A DNA stretch of 13,759 bases from an uncultured Erysipelotrichaceae bacterium (GTDB lineage Bacteria > Bacillota_I > Bacilli_A > RF39 > UBA660): assembly GCA_902795675.1 (NCBI GenBank), contig CADBLZ010000108.1, positions 1 to 13,759 of the forward strand. The letters run 5' to 3'. A program made the position numbers and the translations under genes. This document shows positions 6,569-13,759 of the stretch, piece by piece. The notes below the pieces were generated by a model. It was given only the letters and a program-made list of their open reading frames with translations. It was not told the origin of the DNA and did not search any database. Each line of letters begins with the position of its first letter. Position 1 is the first letter of the stretch.

Positions 6569-8270
6569 CTAGTAGTTTATTATAGATACCAGGTTCTATT
6601 TCTTCAATAGCTCTGATTGTTGTTTCTAGTGATTTATTATATTCACCACGATTAAATAATTCTTCTGCTCTAGTTAATTCGATATCTAGATTATTATTAA
6701 GTGGACGATATCTATTACCATAGATAATAGATGTTTCAACCATCATAGCAGTTTTAACTAATTCATTAGCAGTATTAAGTACTTTTAATGATAAGTCACG
6801 AGCTGTATCTAATCTGATATTAAGAGTTTTAATAGAGATTGGTTTTTTATTTAATTCATCAACCATGTAATCAATAGCTACGTTTGCTTCTTCAAGTTCA
6901 ACATAATATGAATTAGGTATTTCAGGGAACTTGTAATCATTAATACGATCTTTAGCTTTTAAGATGATGTATTTAATGTAGTTAAGTTCTTCTCTTGCAC
7001 GACGTTCATCATCTTCTAATGTACCTAATGATTTGTAAGCTAGTTTGAATTTTTCTTCTGTATTAGATAAGTCATTACTTAGTTTATTAGTTTCTTTAAC
7101 TAATCTTGAGTAAGCGAATGATTTATTACGATAAGCATCAATTATTTCGTTGTATACTTTTTTAATTTCTTTGATTTCTGTTCTAATTACTTCTACTACT
7201 TTAACATCTTCATCTGATAAGTCATATGAGTATTTGATAGTATCTAGTTTACGATATAGAGCATTGTTATCTTTTTCTACTTTGTTAGCTCTAACAAGTA
7301 AAGATCTAGTTTGATCTTCGAATTTTGTTTTAGCTTCTTTTTCGAAATCAAATTCGCTATAGATCTTATCAAAGTAATCATTAATTGTTTTTAATTCTAA
7401 GATAGAATCTTTAACATTTAAGACATTTAATCTTGATAAGACATCTTGTAATTTTTTATTTGTTTCTTCAATATTGTAATCAAGATTTAAGTAATCTAGA
7501 TTAAATCCTTCTTTAGATAGTTTATCTTGATTCTTTTTAAGATCAGCCATCTTGTTAGGAATTAATGTTTTAGCTAGTAATAAGATATTAGGAGCATCAT
7601 GAACAACTACTTCTAAGTTACCTATTAGATCATCAATACCTTTAACAATCTTATTAACTTCTTCATATTCATTTTCTTCCATTGCATCTTCAAAAGCAAC
7701 GAATAGTTTATCAACGTTTTCAAATTGTAGTTCAAGTGGTGCACATACTTCTTTGTAATCGTTTTTATTCTTATTGTATGTAGATACTACTTGACGATAT
7801 TTAGATTTAAGTTTAGTGATTGTTTCTCTATTTCTTTCTTCACTAGTAGTTATTTCTTTGATTTCATCTAGTAAGAAATTAGAACGAGATTTTAGATAGT
7901 AGATTTCTAGTTCTACTTCATCTAAACGAGTATCTAGTTTTTTGAATTCTTTTTCATTAAATAAGTCTTCTATTTCAATTAGTTCATCAGTTATTTTAGG
8001 AATCTCTTCTTCTTTTAGTTGTTTAAAACGAGCTTCCCATTCATCTACTGCTTGACGTAGTTTTTCTGTGTTAACAAGTTGATCTATTTTATTTAATTCA
8101 GATAATAATTGACTAGATATTATTAGATTCTTTTCTCTTTCTAAGTCAGTTATTTGTTTTTGATAATACTTTTTCTCTTTGTTAGATAGAATATTTAGAA
8201 CAATTATAAGAATTAAAACACTTACTATGTAGTAAGTTACACCAGCAACTATGTAAGCCGTTTGACTCAT
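6552..8270 (-). CDS. ezrA: Septation ring formation regulator EzrA
   Basis: Membrane-anchored FtsZ-ring regulator of low-G+C Gram-positives. It limits extra Z-rings and helps coordinate division with wall synthesis. The 572 residues match the family length. There is one N-terminal membrane helix (about 5-27) with a short outside end, then a long, almost wholly helical, Glu/Lys-rich cytoplasmic body compatible with EzrA's spectrin-like repeats. Family-like patches include the W-E-x-x-F and LFNEKEF region at about 78-110 and, near the C-terminus, YGNRYR (517-522), which matches the region called the QNR patch in B. subtilis EzrA, followed by AEELF and IEEIEPG. The SD AGGAGG lies 8 nt before the ATG. 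I see no strong promoter upstream; TTGTGA with an AT-rich -10 near 8290-8315 is only a weak candidate. Its presence suggests FtsZ-based division in a walled cell. Confidence 0.93.
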   Translation of the reverse strand: MSQTAYIVAGVTYYIVSVLILIIVLNILSNKEKKYYQKQITDLEREKNLIISSQLLSELNKIDQLVNTEKLRQAVDEWEARFKQLKEEEIPKITDELIEIEDLFNEKEFKKLDTRLDEVELEIYYLKSRSNFLLDEIKEITTSEERNRETITKLKSKYRQVVSTYNKNKNDYKEVCAPLELQFENVDKLFVAFEDAMEENEYEEVNKIVKGIDDLIGNLEVVVHDAPNILLLAKTLIPNKMADLKKNQDKLSKEGFNLDYLNLDYNIEETNKKLQDVLSRLNVLNVKDSILELKTINDYFDKIYSEFDFEKEAKTKFEDQTRSLLVRANKVEKDNNALYRKLDTIKYSYDLSDEDVKVVEVIRTEIKEIKKVYNEIIDAYRNKSFAYSRLVKETNKLSNDLSNTEEKFKLAYKSLGTLEDDERRAREELNYIKYIILKAKDRINDYKFPEIPNSYYVELEEANVAIDYMVDELNKKPISIKTLNIRLDTARDLSLKVLNTANELVKTAMMVETSIIYGNRYRPLNNNLDIELTRAEELFNRGEYNKSLETTIRAIEEIEPGIYNKLLEAVKK

Positions 8271-8361
8271 AACGTATTCCTCCTATTCTATTAATATATA
8301 TTAATAATATCACAAGTTATTATTAAATAGTACTTATAACCATTTTATAGTGTTAAATCAT

Positions 8362-8389
8362 TTGACAATTTACATATTTATTGTATAAT
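8362..8389 (+). promoter_or_regulatory. Promoter of rpsD
   Basis: TTGACA (8362-8367) and TATAAT (8384-8389) with a 16-bp spacer and a TG just before the -10. The start near 8396 leaves a leader of about 155 nt. Confidence 0.88.
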
Positions 8390-8395
8390 TTAAAG

Positions 8396-8551
8396 TGCGA
8401 TGTAATTTGGCAGCGTTATAAGGAATTTAATGTGTTTGTTACCTATTAAGGTAGATGAGTATCTATCTGCCATAGAAAAAATTTTAAACAAACTCCCTAA
8501 ATATACCTGTAACAGTCTTTTATATCAAAAATTTAAGAAAGGAGATTATTT
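8396..8551 (+). ncRNA. Structured rpsD leader, likely S4 autoregulatory element
   Basis: This leader is much longer than the others in the window and can fold. TGGCAG (8408-8413) pairs with CTGCCA (8467-8472). Inside that helix TACCT (8440-8444) can pair with AGGTA (8449-8453), and AGAT (8453-8456) with ATCT (8461-8464), partly in competition. GTTTGTT (8434-8440), within the closed region, is perfectly complementary to AACAAAC (8487-8493) outside it, which would make a pseudoknot. In B. subtilis, S4 is known to repress its own rpsD mRNA by binding a structured leader, so the same role is inferred here. The AAAGGAG Shine-Dalgarno follows 30-40 nt after the end of the structure. Confidence 0.75.
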
Positions 8552-9154
8552 ATGGCTAGATACACTGGTTCTGTTTACAAAGTATCACGTCGTTTAGGTT
8601 TCTCTACTTTAGAAAATGGTAAAGAACTTGCTAAACGTCCTTACGCTCCTGGTGCTCATGGAAATGACAAAAGACGTAAGTTAAGTGAATATGGTGAACA
8701 ACTTGCTGAAAAACAAAAAATCAGAATGATGTATGGTTTAAATGAAAAACAATTCCATAAGTTATTCGATAGAGCTTCTAAAATGGAAGGTCCTGCTGGT
8801 ACTAACCTATTAATTCTACTTGAATCTAGATTAGATAACTTAGTTTATCGTTTAGGTTTAGCTAGAACTCGTAGAGCTGCTAGACAAGTTGTTAACCATG
8901 GACATATTACTGTAAATGGTGTTAAAACAGATATTCCTTCATTTGAATGTAAACCTGGAGATGTTATTAGTGTTAAAGAACAATCTTTAGATCACAAAGC
9001 TATTAAAGAAGCTGTTGAAGCTACTTTAAAAACTCCAGCTTATGTTGAATTTGATAAGAATAAGTTAAGTGGTAAATTTGTTAGAATTCCTGACAGATCT
9101 GAACTTAACCAAGAAGTTAATGAAACTCTTGTTGTTGAATACTACAATAGATAA
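8552..9154 (+). CDS. rpsD: 30S ribosomal protein S4
   Basis: Primary 16S rRNA-binding protein that starts 30S assembly. It lines the mRNA entry side and, in Bacillus, represses its own translation. At 200 aa it is the usual length. The N-terminal part (MARYTGSVYKVSRR, then APGAHG at 32-37) lacks the Cys residues of the zinc-binding form, so it is the zinc-independent type. The S4 RNA-binding domain covers about 91-155, with SRLDNLVYRLGLA and RQVVNHGHITVNG clearly visible. CGT arginine codons are more frequent than in the neighbours, as expected for a highly expressed gene. The SD AAAGGAG lies 7-8 nt before the ATG, and the gene ends in tandem TAATAA. It is transcribed alone, away from ezrA and towards the M16 genes. 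Confidence 0.98.
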   Translation: MARYTGSVYKVSRRLGFSTLENGKELAKRPYAPGAHGNDKRRKLSEYGEQLAEKQKIRMMYGLNEKQFHKLFDRASKMEGPAGTNLLILLESRLDNLVYRLGLARTRRAARQVVNHGHITVNGVKTDIPSFECKPGDVISVKEQSLDHKAIKEAVEATLKTPAYVEFDKNKLSGKFVRIPDRSELNQEVNETLVVEYYNR

Positions 9155-9155
9155 T

Positions 9156-9185
9156 AAAAAAAAGAGATTATTTAATCTCTTTTTT
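9156..9185. terminator. Bidirectional terminator between rpsD and ymfH-like gene
   Basis: A 12-13 bp stem (AAAAAGAGATTA with TAATCTCTTTTT) closes a 2-nt loop and is flanked by A and T runs, so it terminates both convergent genes. The stop codon of the minus-strand M16 gene (9172-9174) lies at the loop. Confidence 0.9.
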
Positions 9186-10452
9186 CTTTTGGTAAAACTT
9201 TTAGAACAGAACATTCTGATAAGTCGAAACGACTTATTAGTTCTTCTAGTCTTTCTTTAGTTACATTATTATGAATATCATAAGCATCATTTATGATGCG
9301 ACCATATCTCATTAAGTCATATGTTATATGGTTACCGATTTCACTTTGATCAAAACCAGTTATCATTGATGAGACATTATCATGTTTATATGATAATAGT
9401 GATCTTTCATCTAATTCTAAGTTATGAATCTTTTCTTTTATCTTTTCAATAGCTAAGTCTGGTTGTAAAGCTTCAGCTGAAACATATAAACAAACATAAT
9501 CATCAAATTCTTCAACAGTACCATAAATACTTTTAACTATTTTATCTTTCTTTAAGTTATAGTTAAATTCTGTTTGGTTATTGAAGTTTTGATTCATGAT
9601 TATGTAGACATAATGATCTTGTTCATATTTAGATAGGTCTTTAAATAATGTACGAGGCATTTTGTAAGCAATATCAATACGAGGGATTGCTACGTTTTCA
9701 TAGATTGTTACTTCTTTTTGATTTACTTCTTTCGGTTCTTTTGGACTTATTATTTCTGGTTTAATCCATTTATCATATTTGAATTCTTTAAATTTATTTT
9801 TAATTATTTCAATTACTTTAGTTGGATCAACATTACCATTAACAACCATGACCATGTTTTCTGGATGATAGAATGTTTTATGAACGAATTCTAGATCTTT
9901 AGCTGTTATTTTATTAATATCCTCTTCTTCACCTAGAACAGTATATTTTTCATGATCTTCTTTTAATAAAGCATTCATAAATGAATAGTATTCATTTCGA
10001 TCAATATTATTCTTACTTCTTTGAATTTCTTGAGCAATGATACCTCTTTCTTTGTCTGTTAGTTTGTCAGTAAAGTATGGTGTCATTACGTATTCAATTA
10101 AGTATTCGATATTTTCTCTTAAGTGTGTTAAAGATGTTATATGAAAACTAGTAAAGTCTTGATTAGTATAAGCATTAACATTTACTGTATGAATCTTTTC
10201 AAACATGTCTTCAGCTTTTTTACCACCTGGCATGTTAAAGTTTGTGTGTTCTAGATAGTGAGCAATACCTTGAGGTACAGTATATGTTTTACCATTTAGT
10301 TTAAACGCTGTATCTTTACCACCATAGTTAACAGTTAAAGCTGCTCTAAAGACTTTGTGATCTTTATTAACATGAATGTAAACATTTAAACCATTATCTA
10401 ATACTTCATGATAGATAGTTTCATCAATTTTATTTATACTAATTTTTTCCAC
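9172..10452 (-). CDS. M16 family zinc peptidase, YmfH-like (catalytic subunit)
   Basis: Predicted zinc metallopeptidase of the pitrilysin/processing-peptidase family (M16). Counting from the GTG start (426 aa), the inverted zinc motif HXXEH is intact as His65, Glu68 and His69 (HYLEH), and the third ligand Glu142 follows at the family spacing (IAQEIQRS). A C-terminal M16 domain covers roughly 190-420. An ATG three codons upstream (10459-10461) touches the SD AAAGGAG (10462-10468) directly, whereas the GTG at 10450-10452 has a 9-nt gap. I therefore choose GTG, giving a 14-nt overlap with the upstream gene and probable translational coupling. The upstream gene is the same family without zinc ligands, so the two most likely form a heterodimer like B. 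subtilis YmfF/YmfH. No signal peptide is seen, so it is cytoplasmic. The substrate is unknown. Confidence 0.88.
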   Translation of the reverse strand: MEKISINKIDETIYHEVLDNGLNVYIHVNKDHKVFRAALTVNYGGKDTAFKLNGKTYTVPQGIAHYLEHTNFNMPGGKKAEDMFEKIHTVNVNAYTNQDFTSFHITSLTHLRENIEYLIEYVMTPYFTDKLTDKERGIIAQEIQRSKNNIDRNEYYSFMNALLKEDHEKYTVLGEEEDINKITAKDLEFVHKTFYHPENMVMVVNGNVDPTKVIEIIKNKFKEFKYDKWIKPEIISPKEPKEVNQKEVTIYENVAIPRIDIAYKMPRTLFKDLSKYEQDHYVYIIMNQNFNNQTEFNYNLKKDKIVKSIYGTVEEFDDYVCLYVSAEALQPDLAIEKIKEKIHNLELDERSLLSYKHDNVSSMITGFDQSEIGNHITYDLMRYGRIINDAYDIHNNVTKERLEELISRFDLSECSVLKVLPKEKRD

Positions 10453-11704
10453 TATTATCATCTCCTTTTAATAAGAATACAGTATTAAGTTTTAAGTGTT
10501 TACCAAACTCTACTAAGTCTTCTACTGTAACTGATTTAAATAATTCGATTCTTTCGTCGATATCTGGTTCACCAGTAAAATTATGATAGAAGTTATAGTA
10601 AATGATATTACCTATTTCTTGTTTTGTTTCTTTTAAGATATCAACACGTGTTTTGATAGCGTTGTTGATTTCTTTTTTAGTTATTTTACCTTCATTCATT
10701 TTTTCAATTTCTTTATTAACTAGTTTTACTACTTTCTTTTTAGAGCCATTAATACCAGCTGCAAAAGATAGTAAGTGATCATCAATTGAAACCATTGAAC
10801 GACACGCATAACATAATGAGTTCTTTTCTCTAATTGATATGAATAAACGAGATTTTAAACCATTGTCACCTAGAATGTTATTATAGATAAGCGGAACAAC
10901 ATATCTCATTTTAGGATTTTTATATTCCATATCAATATTAAAGATCATACGAATATTTTGTTGTAGGTAGTCACCTACTTCTTCTTTATCTAGTACTTCA
11001 TCACGTACTTTGTTGTAGTATTCTAGTTTTTTATCATAGTTATGTTTTTTGAATTTAAAGTTTTTAGCAATGAAGTTAGCTATTTGTTTTGTGTTAACGT
11101 TACCAACAACATAAGCTGTAGCTTCATATTCTTCAAACATTCTACTATATTCATTAATTAAGTCTTCTTGGGTAACATTCATTATTTCTTCTTCTGTTAT
11201 AGTATATGAAGATAAGCTATCTTTATCCATAGCTTCTAAAGCTTTTTTACGACATAGATAAGCAGGATCTTCGATATCTTGACGAATGTTATTAATAACT
11301 CTTGTTTTTATTACTTCTAAGTATTCTTCATTAAATTTGTTATTTTTGATATTAGGGTTATAGATAACATCTTTGAATAGATTTAGAAGTTTTCTTAAGT
11401 AACCTGGTTCACAGTATTTAGGATTTAAGAAATTAAGTGTTAATTGATCAACAGACATTTCACCAACTCTATTACCTCTTATACCAATACTAGGACTATA
11501 AAGAATACCTAGTTCTTTTACAAATTCTTCATGTTTTAGTTTTTTAGTTGAATATAAGAGTAAGTTACGTAGTAATAATGATACTGCTGCTCTTTCTTTT
11601 TTGTAAGGTCTTGTTAAGTAGATTCTTATTGTACTATGTTTATACTTTCTTAATTTATAAGTATGTATTTGATAGTTATCTGCTTCGTAGATTATTTCTT
11701 TCAT
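10439..11704 (-). CDS. M16 family protein, YmfF-like (non-catalytic partner)
   Basis: M16-fold protein of 421 aa that lacks the zinc site: where HXXEH is expected (about 45-56) it reads LLRNLLLYSTKK. The C-terminal half keeps the arginine/tyrosine substrate-contact pattern of M16 partners, REKNSLCY at 292-299. In paired M16 systems one subunit provides the zinc and the other the Arg/Tyr, so the arrangement points to an obligate heterodimer with the downstream gene. The last 14 nt overlap that gene's GTG start. The SD AGGAGG lies 5-6 nt before the ATG at 11702-11704, and a promoter with an extended -10 lies close upstream. No signal peptide or membrane segment. A role in peptide processing or turnover is plausible, but no substrate is indicated. 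Confidence 0.85.
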   Translation of the reverse strand: MKEIIYEADNYQIHTYKLRKYKHSTIRIYLTRPYKKERAAVSLLLRNLLLYSTKKLKHEEFVKELGILYSPSIGIRGNRVGEMSVDQLTLNFLNPKYCEPGYLRKLLNLFKDVIYNPNIKNNKFNEEYLEVIKTRVINNIRQDIEDPAYLCRKKALEAMDKDSLSSYTITEEEIMNVTQEDLINEYSRMFEEYEATAYVVGNVNTKQIANFIAKNFKFKKHNYDKKLEYYNKVRDEVLDKEEVGDYLQQNIRMIFNIDMEYKNPKMRYVVPLIYNNILGDNGLKSRLFISIREKNSLCYACRSMVSIDDHLLSFAAGINGSKKKVVKLVNKEIEKMNEGKITKKEINNAIKTRVDILKETKQEIGNIIYYNFYHNFTGEPDIDERIELFKSVTVEDLVEFGKHLKLNTVFLLKGDDNSGKN

Positions 11705-11729
11705 AATAACCCTCCTTTTGTATGTATGT

Positions 11730-11738
11730 ATTATAGCA
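11730..11738 (-). promoter_or_regulatory. Extended -10 promoter of the M16 operon
   Basis: On the minus strand TGC followed by TATAAT, with no recognisable -35 because the upstream terminator occupies that position. The leader would be about 18-20 nt, holding the AAAGGAGGG Shine-Dalgarno. Confidence 0.6.
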
Positions 11739-11740
11739 TT

Positions 11741-11766
11741 AAAAAAGAAGATTTAATCTTCTTTTT
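11741..11766 (-). terminator. Terminator of the dGTPase-like/propeller operon
   Basis: Minus-strand stem AAAAAGAAGAT with ATCTTCTTTTT and a 3-nt loop, followed by a U run. The stop codon (11765-11767) lies at the foot of the first arm. The sequence is nearly the same as the terminator at 5332-5359. T residues on the plus side could make it work in both directions, but no plus-strand gene is present. Confidence 0.88.
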
Positions 11767-13282
11767 ATTTAAATTTGTAATTTATTGGTGGATTACTAAG
11801 TCTTTTTATTTGTTCACTTATTTTTAATGATTTACCACCAGTGTAACGATATAAGTCACCATACATCTTTGATGAGTTAAAATCTTTCAAGTAATATAGT
11901 AAGTTATCATTAATATAAGTATATGAATAAATATCTTTAGCTATTTGTTTTGGTTTAGAACCATTCTTACTAAGCATTAGTTTTCCACTTAAAGATTCAT
12001 AATCTGTTAGATAGTAGAATTCTTTACCAGTTATATTAACTGTTATATCTGGTGCATATACATCTGTATCTACTTTCTTAGCTTTAGTACCTTTAATATA
12101 GTATAGTGTGCCAGTTGATGAATTATCTTCACAATCACTTACTGCTAGAACACCATCTTTAGTTACAGTTAAGTTAGAGTAAGTATTCTCTAATAACTTT
12201 TGAGGTTTTTTAGCTTTACTACCAGATATTTTTACAACATATAAGTCACCATTATTATCAACATAATAAACATAGTTATTTCTAATAATTGGTGTTAGGA
12301 TTTTATCTGATGTTGTTACTTTAATACTATCTTTACCTAATTTATCATAGTATAAAGTATAAGTATTATCTTCTTTAGTTGTATATGTTATGTAATCTTG
12401 ATCTTCATATTTTTGGAATAATGTTATATCGGAATCAATCTTAGTATTCTTATTACCTTTTAAGTAATATAGTTCACGATCTAGATTACGATAAACAATG
12501 TTACTACATTTATCGTTTGTACATGAATATAAGTAAACATCTTTTTTAATCTTTTCATATTTTTTATTACTTATTTTGTAACGATATAATTCGTTATTTT
12601 TATTTATATAGATAACATATTTACCATCTTTAGTAATAGTAGCTTGACTATGATATTTAGATGATATTTCGATACGTTTATCTTTTTTATAGTTTAATTC
12701 TTTTAAGTAAAGAACGGAACCTTTTGAATATAAAACATATTTATCACTATAACTTAGTAATGAATCGATATCATCTTCTATTTTCTCTGCATCACCTTTG
12801 AAATGATATGAATATAAGTTATCATTAGTATCTGTTGCAACAACATATTCATCTTCAGGTGTGAAGAAGTATGTATCAATATTACTTACTAGTTTAGTAG
12901 TTTCATCACCATCTTTTTGGTCATATAGATATAATGAGTTATTCTTTTTGAATAAGATATAACGAGCTGTTTTGTTAGCATATTTAACCCCAGAAGTTAA
13001 ATCACTAGATGATAGTTTAGTACCCTTTTCTAATGATTTGTTATTCTTTTCTAGTAAGATTAAGTCAGTATCATCATTATTAACAACAATTGAGTAATCA
13101 ATTTGTTTATTAACACCTTTTATCATTATAGCTAATACGATGAAAACAGCTACAATGATAAAGATACCTAATTGATAACCTTTGAAACGACCATAGTCTT
13201 TTTTTAGGAATGATTTGATATTCTTTTTTATAGTTGTAAATAGTTCTTTAAATGCTTTTGTATTTATTTTAAACTTTGCCAT
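11765..13282 (-). CDS. Membrane-anchored repeat protein, probable extracellular beta-propeller
   Basis: Not a named gene I recognise. It is 505 aa long. Residues 1-36 are strongly basic and should stay in the cytoplasm, a single hydrophobic helix spans about 38-54, and the rest should lie outside the cell. From about 105 to 485 I count ten repeats of 35-46 residues, each with an aromatic/hydrophobic strand (such as YVIYI, YITYT or YVYYV), a polar Asn/Asp turn, then an L-Y-x-hydrophobic strand and a basic end. The L-Y strands begin near 116, 155, 190, 231, 270, 307, 346, 392, 434 and 476. This periodicity fits TolB/DUF5050-type beta-propeller blades. Only three Cys are outside: 254 and 259 (CX4C), which could form a disulfide, and 384. 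It begins 12 nt after the dGTPase-like gene, whose stop touches its SD (AGAGG), so the two are co-transcribed. A binding or sensor role is inference only. Confidence 0.8.
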   Translation of the reverse strand: MAKFKINTKAFKELFTTIKKNIKSFLKKDYGRFKGYQLGIFIIVAVFIVLAIMIKGVNKQIDYSIVVNNDDTDLILLEKNNKSLEKGTKLSSSDLTSGVKYANKTARYILFKKNNSLYLYDQKDGDETTKLVSNIDTYFFTPEDEYVVATDTNDNLYSYHFKGDAEKIEDDIDSLLSYSDKYVLYSKGSVLYLKELNYKKDKRIEISSKYHSQATITKDGKYVIYINKNNELYRYKISNKKYEKIKKDVYLYSCTNDKCSNIVYRNLDRELYYLKGNKNTKIDSDITLFQKYEDQDYITYTTKEDNTYTLYYDKLGKDSIKVTTSDKILTPIIRNNYVYYVDNNGDLYVVKISGSKAKKPQKLLENTYSNLTVTKDGVLAVSDCEDNSSTGTLYYIKGTKAKKVDTDVYAPDITVNITGKEFYYLTDYESLSGKLMLSKNGSKPKQIAKDIYSYTYINDNLLYYLKDFNSSKMYGDLYRYTGGKSLKISEQIKRLSNPPINYKFK

Positions 13283-13294
13283 TTTTATTCGCCT

Positions 13295-13759
13295 CTATTT
13301 TGCTATATGATTATATTCTGTAACGATGAAGTCATCTGTCATACCAGCAATATAATCGATTACTTTTCTTATATTATTTGTTTTATTTAAATAGATTTCA
13401 GACATATCATTTAAGTATAGTGTGTAGATATGACTCTTTCTATTTTCTTTACTTAGTTGTTCTAAGTTATATTCAAAGACTGTTTTAAATATTTTTTTAT
13501 ACATTTGAATATCTTGTTCTGTATTAGCTTTAGAATAAATATATTCATAATTGAATTTTTTTAGTTCTACTAATGCTTTAAAGATATTATCACTCATTTT
13601 GATATATGGTTTATCTAAGCTATTAGATACGATATCATTAATGATTGTATTTATTATTTCACTATTAGAAGTACCTAATGTTTTTCTTACATTAGCAGGT
13701 ATTTCTTCTTTTCTTATTAAATGCATTCTAATAGCATCTTCAACATCTTTACCAATATA
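13295..13759 (-). CDS. dGTPase-like HD-domain phosphohydrolase (C-terminal part)
   Basis: C-terminal 154 codons of a gene that continues beyond the window. The frame is open upstream of the first internal ATG (13724-13726) through the last base. Those extra codons encode YIGKDVEDAIR, the conserved end of the HD domain in deoxyguanosinetriphosphate triphosphohydrolase-like proteins; its Asp is probably the last metal ligand. Further on, KVIDYIAGMTDDFI near the C-terminus is another family hallmark. The family cleaves dNTPs to the nucleoside and triphosphate and acts in the cytoplasm on nucleotide pools. The HD histidines are outside the window, so activity and exact subfamily cannot be judged. 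The stop TAG (13295-13297) abuts the Shine-Dalgarno of the membrane-anchored repeat protein, suggesting coupling. Confidence 0.85.
   Translation of the reverse strand, partial: YIGKDVEDAIRMHLIRKEEIPANVRKTLGTSNSEIINTIINDIVSNSLDKPYIKMSDNIFKALVELKKFNYEYIYSKANTEQDIQMYKKIFKTVFEYNLEQLSKENRKSHIYTLYLNDMSEIYLNKTNNIRKVIDYIAGMTDDFIVTEYNHIAK

Noticed and set aside
9069..9260. 63-codon plus-strand frame across the end of rpsD
   Set aside because: Overlaps the rpsD end, runs through a strong bidirectional terminator into antisense of the M16 gene, and is Leu-rich by composition only.
10453..10461. ATG at 10459-10461 as start of the YmfH-like gene
   Set aside because: It directly abuts the Shine-Dalgarno, leaving no spacer; the in-frame GTG at 10450-10452 has a 9-nt gap.
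13724..13726. Start codon of the right-hand gene at 13724-13726
   Set aside because: The frame stays open to the window edge and the upstream codons encode the family motif YIGKDVEDA, so this ATG is internal and the gene is truncated by the window.
1..13759. Mobile elements, CRISPR array, tRNA or rRNA genes
   Set aside because: I found no transposase-like protein, inverted-repeat-bounded element, regularly spaced repeats, or cloverleaf-type sequence in the short intergenic gaps.

Overview
The window is low-G+C bacterial chromosome, roughly 30% G+C by eye, gene-dense, with short intergenic regions and strong Shine-Dalgarno sites. T-box control of ileS, EzrA, a zinc-less ribosomal protein S4, a paired M16 peptidase locus and TTGACA/TATAAT promoters all point to a Firmicutes/Bacilli-type organism, plausibly an uncultured gut Bacilli or Mollicutes relative. 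The taxon is inference. All nine visible stop codons are TAA or TAG, and tryptophan is read from TGG where checked.

Layout, left to right. 1-461 (-) is the N-terminal half of an unrecognised membrane protein with an acidic tail. 517-3618 (-) is isoleucyl-tRNA synthetase, preceded at 3642-3873 by a complete T-box leader with its own promoter. Back to back with it, 3961-5331 (+) is a phosphomannomutase/phosphoglucomutase, which converges on a NifS/NifZ-type cysteine desulfurase (5345-6493, -). Next come ezrA (6552-8270, -) and, diverging from it, rpsD (8552-9154, +) with a structured leader. rpsD converges on a two-gene M16 peptidase operon, 11704 down to 9172 (-). The right end is an operon of a dGTPase-like HD protein (cut by the window edge) and a membrane-anchored repeat protein that looks like an extracellular beta-propeller (13282 to 11765, -).

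Most of this is core physiology: tRNA charging, sugar-phosphate metabolism, sulfur mobilisation, division-ring control, ribosome assembly and nucleotide metabolism. As I recall, ezrA, a nifZ-type desulfurase and rpsD are also near neighbours in Bacillus subtilis, so that block looks ancestral. I see no mobile element, CRISPR array, tRNA or rRNA.

The most notable observation is in IleRS. Its class I signature HXGH reads Gly-Ile-His-His (GXHH), the swapped form I recall being reported in IleRS2 enzymes with extreme mupirocin resistance, and nearby active-site residues also depart from consensus. Also worth a look: a 23-nt identical promoter/SD module before two unrelated genes, stop codons placed inside terminator hairpins, a possible pseudoknot in the rpsD leader, and the ten-repeat surface protein.
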